Source: Rhodospirillales bacterium | GTDB lineage: Bacteria > Pseudomonadota > Alphaproteobacteria > Rhodospirillales > Casp-alpha2 | Assembly: GCA_021775095.1 (NCBI GenBank) | Contig: JAJFII010000104.1 | Span: 62,001 to 126,000, forward strand | Length of the DNA: 64,000 bases | Direction: 5' to 3' | Part shown: positions 35,837 through 47,622 of the stretch, in pieces | Layout of the letters: every line of letters starts with the position of its first letter | Numbering within the stretch: the stretch's first letter is position 1 | Translations under genes and position numbers: made by a program | The notes under the pieces: model-generated | The model's input: only the letters and a program-made list of their open reading frames with translations | What the model was told of the DNA's origin: nothing | Databases searched by the model: none

Positions 35837-36460
35837 ATGGACCTGGATATAAAAGAGCTTGGAGATTACATATCTTCCACCATTGGTGCGGAAACTGAGG
35901 ATGTTTCCTACGCTCAAAATGAACTCTCTATAACGGTTCCCGTTGACTCGCTTCTCAAGGTGTTGGGGTTCCTGCGGGATGACCCGAACTGTCAATTCAA
36001 ACAATTGATGGATGTGTGCGGCGTCGATTATCCGAGTCAGGTTAATCGATTTTGCGTGGTCTATAACCTGCTGAGCCTGACGCTCAATCTTCGTGTTCGT
36101 GTTAAGGTCTGGACCGACGAAGATATGCCGGTGCCGACGGCGACGGAACTGTTCAGTTCGGCAAGTTGGTTCGAACGTGAAGTCTGGGATCTGTATGGGG
36201 TTTATTTCACCGACCATCCCGATTTGCGGCGTATTTTGACCGACTACGGGTTTGAGGGGCACCCCCTTCGTAAGGATTTTCCCTTAACCGGATATGTCGA
36301 ACTTCGCTATGACGACGAGCAGAAGCGGGTTGTTTATGAACCGGTTAAACTGACACAGGAATTTCGATCCTTTGATTTTATGAGTCCGTGGGAAGGGGTG
36401 CAGGCGGTACTTCCGGGTGACGAAAAAGCGGCGGAAGCCGATAACGAGGGCACGTCCTAA
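35837..36460 (+). CDS. nuoC: NADH-quinone oxidoreductase subunit C
   Basis: A 207-residue peripheral-arm subunit (30 kDa type) with no cofactor of its own. Diagnostic motifs are [28 protein letters not shown] and the [29 protein letters not shown] signature. It is separate from nuoD, not fused as in E. coli NuoCD. ATG 35837 is chosen over TTG 35816 because GGA lies 8 bases upstream and the longer form adds nothing conserved. Its TAA overlaps the nuoD ATG by one base. Confidence 0.96.
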   Translation: MDLDIKELGDYISSTIGAETEDVSYAQNELSITVPVDSLLKVLGFLRDDPNCQFKQLMDVCGVDYPSQVNRFCVVYNLLSLTLNLRVRVKVWTDEDMPVPTATELFSSASWFEREVWDLYGVYFTDHPDLRRILTDYGFEGHPLRKDFPLTGYVELRYDDEQKRVVYEPVKLTQEFRSFDFMSPWEGVQAVLPGDEKAAEADNEGTS

Positions 36461-37638
36461 TGGCTCAAACGGAAATTAAGAACTACAATCTCAACTTCGG
36501 CCCGCAACATCCAGCGGCCCACGGCGTTTTGCGGATGGTGCTGGAGATGGACGGTGAAGTCATTGACCGTTGTGATCCCCATATCGGACTTCTCCACCGG
36601 GGAACCGAAAAACTGATTGAACATAAAACCTATTTACAGGCCGTTCCCTATTTTGACCGCTTGGATTATGTCGCTCCGCAAAATCAGGAACATGCATTTG
36701 CATTGGCAACGGAAAAGCTTTTGGGCATCGAAGTTCCACCCCGGGCGCAATACATACGGGTATTGTTTGCCGAAATTGGACGGGTCTTGAACCATTTGCT
36801 CAATATTACGTCCTATGCCATGGATGTCGGCGCTATGACCCCCATGCTCTGGGGGTTTGAAGAACGCGAAGTCCTCATGGAATTTTGTGAACGGGTTTCC
36901 GGTGCACGAATGCATATGAACTATTTTCGCCCGGGTGGTGTATCGGCAGATATGCCTGCAGGATTGAACGACGATATCAATCTGTGGGCCGAAAACTTTG
37001 TGCAGTTTATGGATGACCTGGAAACCCTGCTGACGGAAAACCGGATTTTCAAACAGCGTACAGTCGACATTGGCGTGATTACCGCTGAACAGTGCTTTGA
37101 CTGGGGCTTTTCTGGTCCTAATATTCGGGCCTCGGGGATCGCCTGGGACCTTCGTAAATCGCAACCCTATGACTGTTATAGGGATTTGGAATTTGATGTT
37201 CCGATCGGCAAGAACGGCGATTGTTATGACCGCTATGTGGTGCGGATTCTTGAAATGCGCGAATCCCTGAAGCTCATTCACCAATGTTTAGAGAAGATGC
37301 CGGGTGGACCCTGTAAGGTTGACGACCAAAAGATTTCACCGCCGCCCAGGGCCGCGATGAAGTCGTCCATGGAAGCGTTAATCCACCATTTCAAGTTATA
37401 TACGGAAGGGTACCATGTGCCGACCGGAGAAACGTACACGGCGGTCGAAGCGCCGAAGGGCGAGTTTGCCGTATTCCTGGTATCCGACGGTTCCAACAAA
37501 CCCTACCGCTGTAAAATCAGGGCTCCGGGATTTGCTCATTTACAGGCCATGGAGTTTTTGTCAAAGGGGCATATGTTGGCCGACGCGGTTGCAAATATCG
37601 GCTCCATTGATGTTGTTTTTGGTGAGATTGATCGATGA
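36460..37638 (+). CDS. nuoD: NADH-quinone oxidoreductase subunit D
   Basis: The 392-residue 49-kDa-type subunit forms the quinone-binding pocket with NuoB. It has the [23 protein letters not shown]-terminal motif, with the His that faces quinone, then [14 protein letters not shown] and YFDRLDYV, with the Tyr of the quinone headgroup site. It ends with the [12 protein letters not shown] family terminus. Start and stop overlap nuoC and nuoE, which indicates tight translational coupling. Confidence 0.97.
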   Translation: MAQTEIKNYNLNFGPQHPAAHGVLRMVLEMDGEVIDRCDPHIGLLHRGTEKLIEHKTYLQAVPYFDRLDYVAPQNQEHAFALATEKLLGIEVPPRAQYIRVLFAEIGRVLNHLLNITSYAMDVGAMTPMLWGFEEREVLMEFCERVSGARMHMNYFRPGGVSADMPAGLNDDINLWAENFVQFMDDLETLLTENRIFKQRTVDIGVITAEQCFDWGFSGPNIRASGIAWDLRKSQPYDCYRDLEFDVPIGKNGDCYDRYVVRILEMRESLKLIHQCLEKMPGGPCKVDDQKISPPPRAAMKSSMEALIHHFKLYTEGYHVPTGETYTAVEAPKGEFAVFLVSDGSNKPYRCKIRAPGFAHLQAMEFLSKGHMLADAVANIGSIDVVFGEIDR

Positions 37639-38267
37639 GCGGACAAGTTGAGACTTTTGAGCAACCAGCGCATTTTTCCTTCAGTTCAGATAGTATGAAG
37701 GCGGTTGACGCGGTAATCGCAAAATATCCGGCGGGCTGGCAGGCCAGCGCGGTAATGCCGCTGCTTGATATTGCCCAGCGCCAACACGATGGTTGGTTGC
37801 CCCGGGTTGCCATGGATTATGTCGCCGAAATGTTGGGGATGCCGCGCATCCGGGTCTACGAAGTGGCAACCTTTTATACCATGTACAACCTCAAGCCGAT
37901 CGGTCGGTTTCATGTCCAGGTTTGTACTAATCTGCCTTGCTGGCTGCGCGGGTCGGATGACATTGTTGCCAGCTGCAGACGTAAACTCGGGGTGGAAATG
38001 GGTGAGACGACCGATGATGGATTGTTTACCTTGAGCGAGGCTGAATGTTTGGGTGCCTGTGTAAACGCGCCGATGATGCAAATTAACGACGATTTTTATG
38101 AGGACCTGGACGCCGGTTCGACGGAATCCGTGCTGACGGAGCTAACGATCGGCGGAACGCCGAAAACCGGCTCACAGATCGGTCGTTATACCTGTGAGCC
38201 TGCCAGTGGTCTAACCAGTCTTGAACACCAGGCCGACGCCCGCGCCGTAAAATTGGGAGATGCATGA
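37635..38267 (+). CDS. nuoE: NADH-quinone oxidoreductase subunit E
   Basis: A 210-residue thioredoxin-like subunit of the NADH dehydrogenase module, carrying [2Fe-2S] cluster N1a. Cluster ligands lie in [12 protein letters not shown] and in [18 protein letters not shown]. The N-terminal part has [19 protein letters not shown]. The C-terminus is about 40 residues longer than in E. coli NuoE, as in other alphaproteobacteria. It starts inside the nuoD stop (ATGA overlap). Confidence 0.97.
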   Translation: MSGQVETFEQPAHFSFSSDSMKAVDAVIAKYPAGWQASAVMPLLDIAQRQHDGWLPRVAMDYVAEMLGMPRIRVYEVATFYTMYNLKPIGRFHVQVCTNLPCWLRGSDDIVASCRRKLGVEMGETTDDGLFTLSEAECLGACVNAPMMQINDDFYEDLDAGSTESVLTELTIGGTPKTGSQIGRYTCEPASGLTSLEHQADARAVKLGDA

Positions 38268-39553
38268 TGTTAGCCGATAAGGACCGCATCTTTACAAATC
38301 TTTACGGCCTCGAAGACCCGTTTCTGGCGGGTGCCAAAAAGCGCGGTGATTGGGATGGCACCAAAAAAATTCTCGGGCTTGGCCGCGAGGAAATTGTCAC
38401 CCGGATAAAAGCCTCTGGATTGCGCGGCCGTGGTGGTGCCGGGTTTTCGACAGGAATGAAATGGTCCTTTATGCCCAAGCAGTCCGATGGCCGGCCCCAT
38501 TATCTGGTTATCAATGCCGACGAGGGGGAACCGGGAACCTGCAAGGATCGCGAAATCATGCGGCACGACCCCCACAAGTTGATCGAAGGTGCCTTGGTTG
38601 CGTCCTTCGCCATGGGGGCAAACGCCGCTTACTGTTATGTGCGCGGCGAATTTTATCGGGAAACGGAGGCTCTGCAGAGGGCTGTTGACGAAGCCTACGA
38701 TGCCGGTTTGATCGGTGATGATGCCTGTGGATCCGGTTATAAATTTGATTTTTATATTCACCGCGGCATGGGCGCTTACATATGTGGCGAGGAAACCGCA
38801 TTGATCGAGAGCCTCGAAGGTAAAAAAGGGCAACCACGCCTGAAACCCCCATTTCCGGCGAATGTGGGTCTGTATGGTACGCCGACAACGGTTAACAATG
38901 TCGAATCCATTGCCGTGGCACCGGAAATTTTACGACGTGGTGCCGATTGGTTTGCCGGGTTGGGGCGGCCTAACAATACGGGTACCAAACTGTTTATTAT
39001 TTCCGGTCATGTGAACCAGCCCTGCACCGTCGAGGAAGAAATGGGGATTCCCCTTAAGGAATTGCTGGAAAAACATGCGGGCGGTGTCCGCGGCGGTTGG
39101 GACAACCTGCTGGCGGTTATACCCGGCGGCGCTTCCGTGCCGGTCTTGCCGAAAAAATTATGTGAGAACGTGTTGATGGATTTTGATTCGCTGCGAGAGG
39201 TTCAGTCGGGTTTGGGCACCGCAGCAGTCATGGTCATGGATAAATCGACGGATATCGTTCGCGCAATCACTCGGTTGTCGGCCTTTTATAAACACGAAAG
39301 TTGCGGTCAATGCACGCCATGCCGGGAAGGTACGGGGTGGATGTGGCGTATGATGAAAAAAATGGCAGCGGGAACAGCACACGTCGATGAAATCGATATG
39401 CTGGAAGAAGTGACCCGGCAAATCGAAGGACATACGATTTGCGCGCTTGGCGATGCGGCAGCATGGCCCATTCAGGGATTGATCCGGCATTTCCGTCCGG
39501 AACTTGAAAAACGAATTGCCGAGGCTAAAGCCGGCACTTCTCAGGCGGCATAA
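38264..39553 (+). CDS. nuoF: NADH-quinone oxidoreductase subunit F
   Basis: The 429-residue NADH-oxidising subunit binds FMN and [4Fe-4S] cluster N3. The nucleotide and flavin sites appear as [18 protein letters not shown] and [17 protein letters not shown]. The cluster motif is [12 protein letters not shown], with the fourth Cys in [10 protein letters not shown]. The start at ATG 38264 overlaps the nuoE stop; ATG 38267 is an equally good alternative. It hands electrons to NuoG, the next gene, after ten bases. Confidence 0.97.
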   Translation: MMLADKDRIFTNLYGLEDPFLAGAKKRGDWDGTKKILGLGREEIVTRIKASGLRGRGGAGFSTGMKWSFMPKQSDGRPHYLVINADEGEPGTCKDREIMRHDPHKLIEGALVASFAMGANAAYCYVRGEFYRETEALQRAVDEAYDAGLIGDDACGSGYKFDFYIHRGMGAYICGEETALIESLEGKKGQPRLKPPFPANVGLYGTPTTVNNVESIAVAPEILRRGADWFAGLGRPNNTGTKLFIISGHVNQPCTVEEEMGIPLKELLEKHAGGVRGGWDNLLAVIPGGASVPVLPKKLCENVLMDFDSLREVQSGLGTAAVMVMDKSTDIVRAITRLSAFYKHESCGQCTPCREGTGWMWRMMKKMAAGTAHVDEIDMLEEVTRQIEGHTICALGDAAAWPIQGLIRHFRPELEKRIAEAKAGTSQAA

Positions 39554-39563
39554 GGGTAACGAA

Positions 39564-41633
39564 ATGGTAAAACTCACCATAGATGGTCAGGAAGTCGAAG
39601 CCGAAGGCGGTATGACCGTTATGCAGGCCTGTGAGCAGGTTGGTATAGAAATTCCCCGATTTTGTTATCATGAACGGCTTTCCATTGCCGGCAATTGCCG
39701 CATGTGCCTGGTTTCCATGGAACGGGCGCCAAAACCGGTTGCGTCCTGTGCGATGCCCGTTGCCGAAGGCATGGTTATTCAGACCGATACGCCAGAGGTT
39801 CAGAAAATGCGTAAGGGGGTTATGGAATTCCTGTTGATCAATCACCCGCTCGATTGCCCCATTTGTGACCAGGGCGGCGAGTGCGATCTGCAGGACCAGG
39901 CCATGGGATACGGTTCAGACAAAAGCCGGTTTTCCGAGAACAAACGGGCCGTAAAAGATAAGTATATGGGGCCGTTGATCAGCACAACAATGACCCGTTG
40001 CATCCATTGTACCCGTTGTATCCGTTTCGCCAGTGAAGTCGCCGGTGTGCCCGAACTGGGGGCAACAGGACGGGGCGAAAACATGGAAGTCGGGACCTAT
40101 GTGGAACATGCCCTGACCTCGGAACTGTCGGGTAATATGATTGATTTGTGCCCTGTCGGTGCGTTGACCTCAGGGCCCTATGCTTTTAATGCCCGCCCTT
40201 GGGAATTAAAGAAAACGGAATCCATTGATGTGACCGATGCGCTTGGTTCGAACATCCGAATTGATGGTCGGGGACCTGAAGTCAAACGCATTTTACCGCG
40301 CCTCAATGAAGATATTAACGAAGAATGGATTTCCGACAAAGCACGGTTCTCCTGTGATGGGCTTCGCGCACAACGCCTTGATAAACCCTTTGTACGGCGC
40401 GACGGAAAATTGGTAGCAGCCAGTTGGCCGGAAGCTTTCACCGCTGTCTCTGACGCCCTGAAACCCCTGAAAGGCAAACAAATTGCCGCCATTGCGGGTG
40501 ATCTCGCTGATTGTGAATCGATTACCGCGCTTCGCGATTTGATGGCATCGCTGGGCTCGGAAAATCTTGATTGCCGCCAGGACGGCGCCAAGCTGGACCC
40601 CAAGTCGCGTGCCAGTTATCTGTTTAATTCGACAATCAGCGGCATCGACCGAGCCGATGCGATTTTATTGATCGGGACCAATCCACGGCGCGAAGCGCCG
40701 GTGTTAAACGCCCGTATTCGAAAACGTTATGTGGCGGGTGGTGTAACCATCGCCAGCATCGGCGAACCCGTGGATATGACCTATCCGGTCGACAATCTGG
40801 GGAATACAGCGTTGTTATTGGCTGATATTGCTGCCGGCAAAAATGACTTTGCAGCTGTGTTAAAAAATGCCCAACGGCCGATGCTGATCATCGGGCAGGG
40901 GGCTCTGTCCCGTGCCGACGGGGGTGCCATCCTTCATTTGGCACGAAAAATCGCCGATCAATCGGGTTGTGTTGACGCCGCCCAGAACTGGAATGGATTT
41001 AATATTCTGCATACGGCTGCGGCGCGTGTTGGTGCCTTGGACCTTGGATTTGTTCCCGGGCCGTCGGGACGCGATACCGCTGGTATCCTGGAGGCAGCCC
41101 TGGCGGGCGATATCAAAGCCGTTTATCTGTTGGGTGCCGATGAAATCGATACATCGAAACTCGACAAGGCGTTTGTTATTTACCAGGGCCACCACGGTGA
41201 TGCTGGCGCCCATTGCGCCGATGTGATCCTGCCGGGGGCCGCTTATACGGAAAAGTCCGGTACCTATGTAAATACCGAGGGCCGGGTTCAGATTGCGCGA
41301 TTGGCAGTATTTCCGCCAGGTGATGCCCGGGAAGACTGGACCATTCTGCGGGCCCTGTCGGAAGCCATGGGGAAAACCCTTCCCTATGACAATCTGCAGC
41401 AGATCCGGGGTCGGATGGTGGATTTGAACGGCAATTTCCTGAATGTGGATGAGATCCAGTCGGCAAAATGGACCGGTTTTGGCCAAGCCGGTGACCTGGA
41501 AGACTCGGCATTTATTTCGCCAATCAACAATTTTTACATGACAAATTCCATAAGCCGCGCGTCGGTTACCATGGCCAAATGTGCGGATGAGTTTTTGGGC
41601 GTAACTGAACAGAAGACAGGTACCGATGGCTGA
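39564..41633 (+). CDS. nuoG: NADH-quinone oxidoreductase subunit G
   Basis: The 689-residue Fe-S subunit carries several clusters that wire NADH electrons towards quinone. The N-terminal [2Fe-2S] site is [15 protein letters not shown], the His-ligated [4Fe-4S] site is [18 protein letters not shown], and a further site is [16 protein letters not shown] with a following Cys. The remainder is a molybdopterin-oxidoreductase-like fold without molybdenum. ATG 39564 is chosen because AAGGG lies upstream and homologues start MxKLTIDG. The stop overlaps nuoH by eight bases. Confidence 0.97.
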   Translation: MVKLTIDGQEVEAEGGMTVMQACEQVGIEIPRFCYHERLSIAGNCRMCLVSMERAPKPVASCAMPVAEGMVIQTDTPEVQKMRKGVMEFLLINHPLDCPICDQGGECDLQDQAMGYGSDKSRFSENKRAVKDKYMGPLISTTMTRCIHCTRCIRFASEVAGVPELGATGRGENMEVGTYVEHALTSELSGNMIDLCPVGALTSGPYAFNARPWELKKTESIDVTDALGSNIRIDGRGPEVKRILPRLNEDINEEWISDKARFSCDGLRAQRLDKPFVRRDGKLVAASWPEAFTAVSDALKPLKGKQIAAIAGDLADCESITALRDLMASLGSENLDCRQDGAKLDPKSRASYLFNSTISGIDRADAILLIGTNPRREAPVLNARIRKRYVAGGVTIASIGEPVDMTYPVDNLGNTALLLADIAAGKNDFAAVLKNAQRPMLIIGQGALSRADGGAILHLARKIADQSGCVDAAQNWNGFNILHTAAARVGALDLGFVPGPSGRDTAGILEAALAGDIKAVYLLGADEIDTSKLDKAFVIYQGHHGDAGAHCADVILPGAAYTEKSGTYVNTEGRVQIARLAVFPPGDAREDWTILRALSEAMGKTLPYDNLQQIRGRMVDLNGNFLNVDEIQSAKWTGFGQAGDLEDSAFISPINNFYMTNSISRASVTMAKCADEFLGVTEQKTGTDG

Positions 41634-42642
41634 AGTGTGGGACATTTACCTTTGGCCGCTTCTGTGGACGGCCATTAAGATTGTTGCAATTGTATTGCCG
41701 GTTCTGTTGTCAGTGGCTTATTTGACCTACGCTGAACGCAAAGTTATCGGTGCCATGCAAATGCGCCGCGGGCCGAATATTGTCGGACCGTTTGGCCTGC
41801 TGCAGCCCATGGCGGACGGTCTCAAGCTGTTTCTCAAAGAGACCATAATCCCGTCGGGTGCCAATCGTGTGGTTTTCATGATTGCGCCGATGTTGACCTT
41901 CATTTTGGCCCTGGTGGCCTGGGCGGTAATTCCCTTTGATCAGGGAATGGTGCTGGCCGATATTAACGTCGGCATTCTTTATCTGTTTGCGATTTCGTCG
42001 CTCGGCGTATATGGAATTTTAATGGCGGGTTGGGCGTCAAATTCCCGCTATGCCTTCCTCGGCGCGATCCGTTCCGCCGCCCAGATGGTGTCCTATGAAG
42101 TTTCCATGGGGTTTATTATCATAACGGTCCTGCTGTGTGTTGGGTCTTTGAACCTGTCCGATATTGTTCTGGCGCAAAAGGGCATGTGGTTCATAATTCC
42201 GCTATTTCCCATGGCCGTGATTTTCTTTATCTCAACCCTGGCTGAAACCAACCGGCATCCGTTTGATATGCCAGAAGCGGAAGCCGAACTTGTTGCCGGA
42301 TATAACGTCGAATATTCAGCCATGGGGTTCGCCCTGTTTTTCCTAGGCGAATATGCGAACATGATTTTGATGTCGGCGATGACCTCCATCCTGTTCCTTG
42401 GCGGTTGGTTGCCGCCCTTCGATATGGTGCCCTTTACGCTTATTCCCGGGCCCCTCTGGCTGGCCATTAAAATAGCCTTCTGTCTGTTTATCTTTTTGTG
42501 GGTTCGGGCAACCTTCCCACGCTATCGGTACGACCAGTTGATGCGGCTCGGTTGGAAGGTTTTCCTGCCGCTCTCATTGGCCGGTGTTGTCGTTGTTGCG
42601 GGCGTATTGGTCGCTTTTGATCTGGTTCCGAATGCGGGATGA
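41626..42642 (+). CDS. nuoH: NADH-quinone oxidoreductase subunit H
   Basis: A 338-residue membrane subunit of about eight helices that joins the quinone cavity to the proton-pumping arm. Conserved features are [20 protein letters not shown], the [23 protein letters not shown] loop with the acidic residues of the quinone/proton channel, and [18 protein letters not shown] near the C-terminus. It overlaps nuoG and is 10 bases from nuoI. Confidence 0.98.
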   Translation: MAEVWDIYLWPLLWTAIKIVAIVLPVLLSVAYLTYAERKVIGAMQMRRGPNIVGPFGLLQPMADGLKLFLKETIIPSGANRVVFMIAPMLTFILALVAWAVIPFDQGMVLADINVGILYLFAISSLGVYGILMAGWASNSRYAFLGAIRSAAQMVSYEVSMGFIIITVLLCVGSLNLSDIVLAQKGMWFIIPLFPMAVIFFISTLAETNRHPFDMPEAEAELVAGYNVEYSAMGFALFFLGEYANMILMSAMTSILFLGGWLPPFDMVPFTLIPGPLWLAIKIAFCLFIFLWVRATFPRYRYDQLMRLGWKVFLPLSLAGVVVVAGVLVAFDLVPNAG

Positions 42643-42652
42643 GGAAAATATT

Positions 42653-43141
42653 ATGAATTCCATCCGTCGTCATGCTAGAGCGTTTTTCCTTACTGAACTG
42701 GTCTTGGGAATGTGGTTGACCCTGCGTTATATGTTCAAGGCTAAAAAAACCATCAATTATCCCTTCGAAAAGGGCCCCCTAAGTCCGCGTTTTAGGGGCG
42801 AGCATGCCTTGCGTCGATATCCCAACGGTGAAGAGCGTTGTATCGCCTGCAAATTATGTGAAGCCATTTGCCCGGCACAGGCAATCACCATTGAGGCGGA
42901 ACCCCGCGATGACGGAAGCCGTCGCACGACGCGTTACGATATTGATATGACAAAGTGTATTTATTGTGGTCTGTGCGAAGAAGCCTGCCCGGTTGATGCC
43001 ATTGTTGAAGGCCCAAACTTTGAATTTGCCACGGAAACCCGCGAGGAGTTGTTGTATGACAAAGACAAACTGCTGGCAAATGGCGAGCGATGGGAAACAG
43101 AACTGGCCGAACGATTACGGCTTGATGCACCGTATCGGTGA
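42653..43141 (+). CDS. nuoI: NADH-quinone oxidoreductase subunit I
   Basis: A 162-residue ferredoxin-like subunit with two [4Fe-4S] clusters (N6a and N6b). The two Cys motifs are [16 protein letters not shown] and [16 protein letters not shown]. The N-terminal amphipathic region ([20 protein letters not shown]) lies on the membrane surface. ATG 42653 is chosen because GAGGA precedes it; longer in-frame starts lie inside nuoH. The intergenic gap to nuoJ is 35 bases. Confidence 0.97.
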   Translation: MNSIRRHARAFFLTELVLGMWLTLRYMFKAKKTINYPFEKGPLSPRFRGEHALRRYPNGEERCIACKLCEAICPAQAITIEAEPRDDGSRRTTRYDIDMTKCIYCGLCEEACPVDAIVEGPNFEFATETREELLYDKDKLLANGERWETELAERLRLDAPYR

Positions 43142-43176
43142 ACAAGTAGGTTCGGAACAGAGGAAGACCAGAAATT

Positions 43177-43788
43177 ATGATTGAAGCGTTGGCTTTTTAC
43201 ATGTTTGCAGCGGTTACAGTTGCCTCCGGGGTGCTGGTCATTTCGGCCCGCAATCCCGTGCATTCGGTGTTATTCTTAATCCTGGCATTTTTTAATTCTG
43301 CGGGGCTGTTTGTCCTGTTGGGCGCCGAGTTTCTGGCAATGATTTTGGTCGTCGTTTATGTGGGCGCGGTTGCCGTCCTGTTTATGTTTGTCGTCATGAT
43401 GCTGGACATTAATTTTGTCGAAATGCGGCAGGGGTTTTTGCAGTATTTGCCGATTGGTGGTGTCATTGGCTTGATTTTGTTGGTCGAACTGGCGGTCGTG
43501 GTCGGCGGTTGGCAACTCGGTCCCGCAATATCCGCTGCCGGTGTCGCGGCAACACCGGACGTCGCACAGGTGACAAATACGCAAGCCCTGGGACAATTGC
43601 TTTACACCCATTACATCTATTTGTTCCAGGCGGCGGGTATGGTTCTGTTGGTGGCGATGGTCGGTGCCATTGTGTTGACACACCGCAAACGCACGGGTGT
43701 TAAAAAGCAAGTGATCGCAGATCAATTGGCACGCCGTGCCGAAGAAAGTGTAAAACTCGTCAAGGTCGATACGGGGAAGGGAATTTAA
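43177..43788 (+). CDS. nuoJ: NADH-quinone oxidoreductase subunit J
   Basis: A 203-residue membrane subunit homologous to ND6, with five transmembrane helices. Helix 3 carries the conserved [25 protein letters not shown] stretch with the pi-bulge Tyr/Gly region. The C-terminal ~35 residues are polar and charged. The stop overlaps the nuoK start by one base. Confidence 0.96.
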   Translation: MIEALAFYMFAAVTVASGVLVISARNPVHSVLFLILAFFNSAGLFVLLGAEFLAMILVVVYVGAVAVLFMFVVMMLDINFVEMRQGFLQYLPIGGVIGLILLVELAVVVGGWQLGPAISAAGVAATPDVAQVTNTQALGQLLYTHYIYLFQAAGMVLLVAMVGAIVLTHRKRTGVKKQVIADQLARRAEESVKLVKVDTGKGI

Positions 43789-44099
43789 TGCTCGAAATCG
43801 GACTTGGCCATTACCTGACAGTAGCCGCCATTTTATTTACAACGGGTATCTTTGGGATTTTCCTGAACCGCAAGAACGTGATCATTATTTTGATGTCGGT
43901 TGAGCTTATGCTGCTCGCCGTTAACATCAACTTTGTTGCCTTTTCGGCTGAACTGAACGATCTGGTCGGTCAGGTGTTCGCTGTTTTCATTCTGACGGTT
44001 GCGGCGGCTGAAGCGGCTATTGGTCTGGCCATATTGGTGATTTATTTCCGTAATCGCGGCACCATTGCCGTCGAAGACATAAACATGATGAAGGGCTAG
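43788..44099 (+). CDS. nuoK: NADH-quinone oxidoreductase subunit K
   Basis: A 103-residue ND4L homologue with three transmembrane helices. Two membrane-embedded Glu residues used in proton transfer are visible, in [16 protein letters not shown] and in [14 protein letters not shown]. It is cotranscribed with nuoJ (one-base overlap) and lies six bases before nuoL. Confidence 0.97.
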   Translation: MLEIGLGHYLTVAAILFTTGIFGIFLNRKNVIIILMSVELMLLAVNINFVAFSAELNDLVGQVFAVFILTVAAAEAAIGLAILVIYFRNRGTIAVEDINMMKG

Positions 44100-44105
44100 G
44101 GCACG

Positions 44106-46085
44106 ATGTTGGATATGCTTGTCGTCTTTCTGCCGCTGCTCGGCGCGATCATCGCCGGTATAATTGTTTTTGTGCCAAGCGAGGACAAAGAAAAACAACA
44201 CCAGCGTGATACCCTGGCGCAGGTCGTCACTTGTTTGGGATTGGTTTTATCGGCCGTCTGTGCCGTCGTCGTTTTCTATGATGTGGCCTTGGATGGCAAC
44301 GCGCGGGTGACTGATTTGTTTACCTGGATCGATTCCGGCACCCTGGAGATTTCCTGGGCGTTAAAAGTCGACAGCTTAACCGCCGTGATGATGATCGTGG
44401 TTACCGTGGTTTCGGCCATGGTTCACATTTATTCCATTGGATATATGCATCATGACGGGTCAATTCCGCGCTTTATGAGTTATTTAAGTCTTTTTACCTT
44501 TTTTATGTTGATGCTGATTACCGGCGACAATCTGGTCCAGATCTTCTTCGGTTGGGAAGGCGTTGGGCTGGCCTCCTACCTGTTGATTGGTTTCTGGTAC
44601 GAAAAGCCGTCAGCGAACGCCGCCGCCATTAAGGCTTTTGTTGTTAACCGGGTTGGTGATTTTGGTTTTGCGCTGGGAATTTTTGCGGTCTTTATGTTGT
44701 TCGACACGATCAATCTGGATAGCATTTTTATGGCAGCCGAAAGCAACAAGGACGCAACTCTGAATGTGTTCGGCGGCGAATTTCATGCCTTGACGGTTAT
44801 CTGTTTGTTGCTGTTTGTCGGTGCCATGGGAAAATCCGCGCAGCTCGGCCTGCACACCTGGTTGCCGGACGCCATGGAAGGCCCAACTCCTGTGTCAGCC
44901 CTTATTCATGCGGCGACAATGGTTACTGCCGGCGTTTTTCTGGTCGCCCGGATGTCACCTTTGTTTGAATATTCCGACACCGCACTTACCGTGGTGACCC
45001 TGGTTGGCGGTACGACGGCGATCTTTGCTGCGACCGTGGGCTGTGTGCAAAATGATATAAAACGGGTTATTGCCTATTCGACCTGTTCGCAGCTCGGTTA
45101 CATGTTTTTTGCCTGTGGTGTATCGGCCTATTCGGCCGGTATTTTCCATCTTATGACCCATGGATTTTTTAAAGCCTTGCTGTTTTTAGGGGCCGGTTCG
45201 GTTATTCACGCCATGTCTGACGAGCAGGACATGCGGAAAATGGGCGGCATATGGAAACTCATTCCTGTGACCTACGCCTTGATGTGGATCGGCAGTCTGG
45301 CGTTGGCGGGGATTGGTATTCCGGGAACATCCTTTGGCTTCGCCGGGTTTTTCTCCAAAGATGTTATAATTGAAGCGGCCTATGGCGCTCATACGGGAAT
45401 TGGTATGTATGCGTTCTGGATGGGCATCGCGGCGGCATTTTTGACAGCTTTTTATTCCTGGCGTTTGCTGATCATGACATTCCATGGGACACCACGGGCT
45501 GACGAACGAACCATGGCACATGTGCACGAAAGCCCGAAAGTAATGGTGTTTCCGTTGCTTGTTTTGGCTGCCGGGGCGGTGTTCGCCGGGTTCTTGGGGG
45601 TTGAAAACTTCGTTGGCGTCAATACGGTCGAATTCTGGGGAAAATCGATCTTTATTCTGGAATCCCATCCGGCCCTGGAAAATGCCCACCATGTTCCGCT
45701 CTGGGTTAAGGTCGCGCCAATTGCAGTTGGTGTTGTTGGCATCGTTATGGCCTATTGGTTCTATTTGATCTCGCCTGATATTCCGGCGCGCATCGCCGCA
45801 CGTTTCCAGGGCATTTATCTGTTCTTGCTGAACAAGTGGTATTTCGACGAGCTCTACGAGCGGATTATTATCCGGCCGTGTTTTGCCCTGGGCCGCGCCC
45901 TATGGAAAGTCGGTGACGGAACCTTGATCGATGGATTGGGGCCGGATGGTATCTCCGCCGCCGTCCGATATACATCCCGTCGCGCCTCGGCGCTGCAGAC
46001 GGGATATCTTTATCATTACGCCTTTGCGATGCTTATCGGTGTGGTGGTTTTTGTAACTTGGTACATTTTGGCACACGCAGGGTGA
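44106..46085 (+). CDS. nuoL: NADH-quinone oxidoreductase subunit L
   Basis: The 659-residue distal antiporter-like subunit (ND5 type) is one of three proton pumps of the membrane arm. The core motifs are [19 protein letters not shown] with the key Glu, the [31 protein letters not shown] segment with the channel Lys and His, and [20 protein letters not shown] long C-terminal lateral helix follows before the last helix. The length is normal. Confidence 0.98.
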   Translation: MLDMLVVFLPLLGAIIAGIIVFVPSEDKEKQHQRDTLAQVVTCLGLVLSAVCAVVVFYDVALDGNARVTDLFTWIDSGTLEISWALKVDSLTAVMMIVVTVVSAMVHIYSIGYMHHDGSIPRFMSYLSLFTFFMLMLITGDNLVQIFFGWEGVGLASYLLIGFWYEKPSANAAAIKAFVVNRVGDFGFALGIFAVFMLFDTINLDSIFMAAESNKDATLNVFGGEFHALTVICLLLFVGAMGKSAQLGLHTWLPDAMEGPTPVSALIHAATMVTAGVFLVARMSPLFEYSDTALTVVTLVGGTTAIFAATVGCVQNDIKRVIAYSTCSQLGYMFFACGVSAYSAGIFHLMTHGFFKALLFLGAGSVIHAMSDEQDMRKMGGIWKLIPVTYALMWIGSLALAGIGIPGTSFGFAGFFSKDVIIEAAYGAHTGIGMYAFWMGIAAAFLTAFYSWRLLIMTFHGTPRADERTMAHVHESPKVMVFPLLVLAAGAVFAGFLGVENFVGVNTVEFWGKSIFILESHPALENAHHVPLWVKVAPIAVGVVGIVMAYWFYLISPDIPARIAARFQGIYLFLLNKWYFDELYERIIIRPCFALGRALWKVGDGTLIDGLGPDGISAAVRYTSRRASALQTGYLYHYAFAMLIGVVVFVTWYILAHAG

Positions 46086-46092
46086 TCCGACG

Positions 46093-47610
46093 ATGAGCGA
46101 AATACCTTTACTATCGCTATTGACGTTTTTGCCGCTGATTGGTGCCGGCATGATTTTGGTCTTAGCACGTGGCAGCGACGCGGATGTGGCGCGCAATTCC
46201 CGATGGGGTGCCCTGTGGACGTCCGGCGCAACATTTTTAGTGTCTCTCCCCCTGTGGTTTAAATTTGATATCACAACGGCGAATTTTCAGTTCGTCGAAA
46301 AAATTGAATGGATGCCGCAGTTCGGGATCAGTTATCACATGGGGGTGGATGGCATTTCCCTGCTGTTTGTCCTGCTGACAACTTTATTGACGCCGCTTTG
46401 TATACTGGCCAGCTGGGAAGCGATCAAAGACCGGGTTAAGGAATATATGATTTCCTTCCTGATTTTGGAAACTTTCATGATCGGCATGTTTTGTGCGCTT
46501 GATCTGTTTGTTTTTTATATTTTCTTCGAAGCGGTATTGATCCCGATGTTTATTATTATCGGTGTCTGGGGAGGGCCGCGGCGTGTCTACGCGGCCTTTA
46601 AGTTGTTTCTCTATACTCTGTTGGGTTCCGTATTAATGCTGGTGGCCATGCTCGCCATGTACTTCGATGCGGGGACATCGAACATGGTTGAACTGATGAG
46701 CCACAATTTCCCGGTCAGCCTGCAGCCCTGGCTCTGGCTGGCGTTCTTTGCCTCCTTTGCGGTTAAAGTGCCGATGTGGCCGGTTCATACCTGGTTGCCC
46801 GATGCCCACGTCGAAGCGCCGACAGCTGGATCGGTGATTCTGGCTGGTGTGTTATTAAAATTTGGTGGATACGGTTTCCTGCGATTTTCGTTGCCGATGT
46901 TTCCCGATGCGTCGGTGATGTTTGCGTCGCTAATTTTTACGCTCAGTATCATTGCCGTTATTTACACATCGCTGGTGGCGCTGGCGCAAACGGATATGAA
47001 AAAGTTAATCGCCTATTCGTCAGTTGCGCACATGGGATTTGTAACCGCCGGCACCTTTACCCTTAATATTCACGGTATTGAAGGGGCGATTTATCAGATG
47101 CTGTCGCACGGAATTGTCTCCGCTGCGTTGTTCCTGATTGTCGGTGTGGTTTATGATCGGATTCACAGTCGCGAAATCAGTGACTACGGTGGATTGGTCA
47201 AACGGATGCCGGCCTATTCTCTGGTCTTTATGTTGTTCATGCTGGCTTCGGTTGGATTGCCGGGTACCGGCGGTTTTGTCGGCGAAGTCCTGGTGCTGGT
47301 CGGCCTGTTCCAGGTTAACACCTGGGTTGCAGCCTTTGCCGCAACCGGCGTGATTCTGGGCGCAGCTTATATGCTTTATCTCTATCGGCGTATTATCTTT
47401 GGGCAGTTGACCAAAGAGGGATTGATGAAAATTAAGGATTTAAGCGCTCGCGAATGGGCCATTTTTGCGCCGCTCATCGTCTTGACTTTATGGATGGGCA
47501 TTTACCCGTCATCGTTTCTTGATTTTATGCATGTATCCGTTGAAAACCTGATTAAACAGGTTGAAACGGCGCTGGTCGTGAGCGGCCAAGCGGTTCTTGC
47601 AGGCCGTTAG
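46093..47610 (+). CDS. nuoM: NADH-quinone oxidoreductase subunit M
   Basis: A 505-residue antiporter-like subunit (ND4 type). The conserved Glu lies in [18 protein letters not shown]. The channel Lys/His region is [31 protein letters not shown], and the [18 protein letters not shown] motif follows. About 14 transmembrane helices are expected. It lies seven bases after nuoL and 12 bases before nuoN. Confidence 0.98.
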   Translation: MSEIPLLSLLTFLPLIGAGMILVLARGSDADVARNSRWGALWTSGATFLVSLPLWFKFDITTANFQFVEKIEWMPQFGISYHMGVDGISLLFVLLTTLLTPLCILASWEAIKDRVKEYMISFLILETFMIGMFCALDLFVFYIFFEAVLIPMFIIIGVWGGPRRVYAAFKLFLYTLLGSVLMLVAMLAMYFDAGTSNMVELMSHNFPVSLQPWLWLAFFASFAVKVPMWPVHTWLPDAHVEAPTAGSVILAGVLLKFGGYGFLRFSLPMFPDASVMFASLIFTLSIIAVIYTSLVALAQTDMKKLIAYSSVAHMGFVTAGTFTLNIHGIEGAIYQMLSHGIVSAALFLIVGVVYDRIHSREISDYGGLVKRMPAYSLVFMLFMLASVGLPGTGGFVGEVLVLVGLFQVNTWVAAFAATGVILGAAYMLYLYRRIIFGQLTKEGLMKIKDLSAREWAIFAPLIVLTLWMGIYPSSFLDFMHVSVENLIKQVETALVVSGQAVLAGR

Positions 47611-47622
47611 GAGTTATCCCAG

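Noticed and set aside
36634-37284. Open frame of 216 codons antisense to nuoD
   Set aside because: It lies wholly opposite nuoD and its protein shows no family features.
40860-41645. Long open frame (261 codons) antisense to nuoG
   Set aside because: It is a mirror of nuoG codon use, with no recognisable motif and no ribosome site of note.
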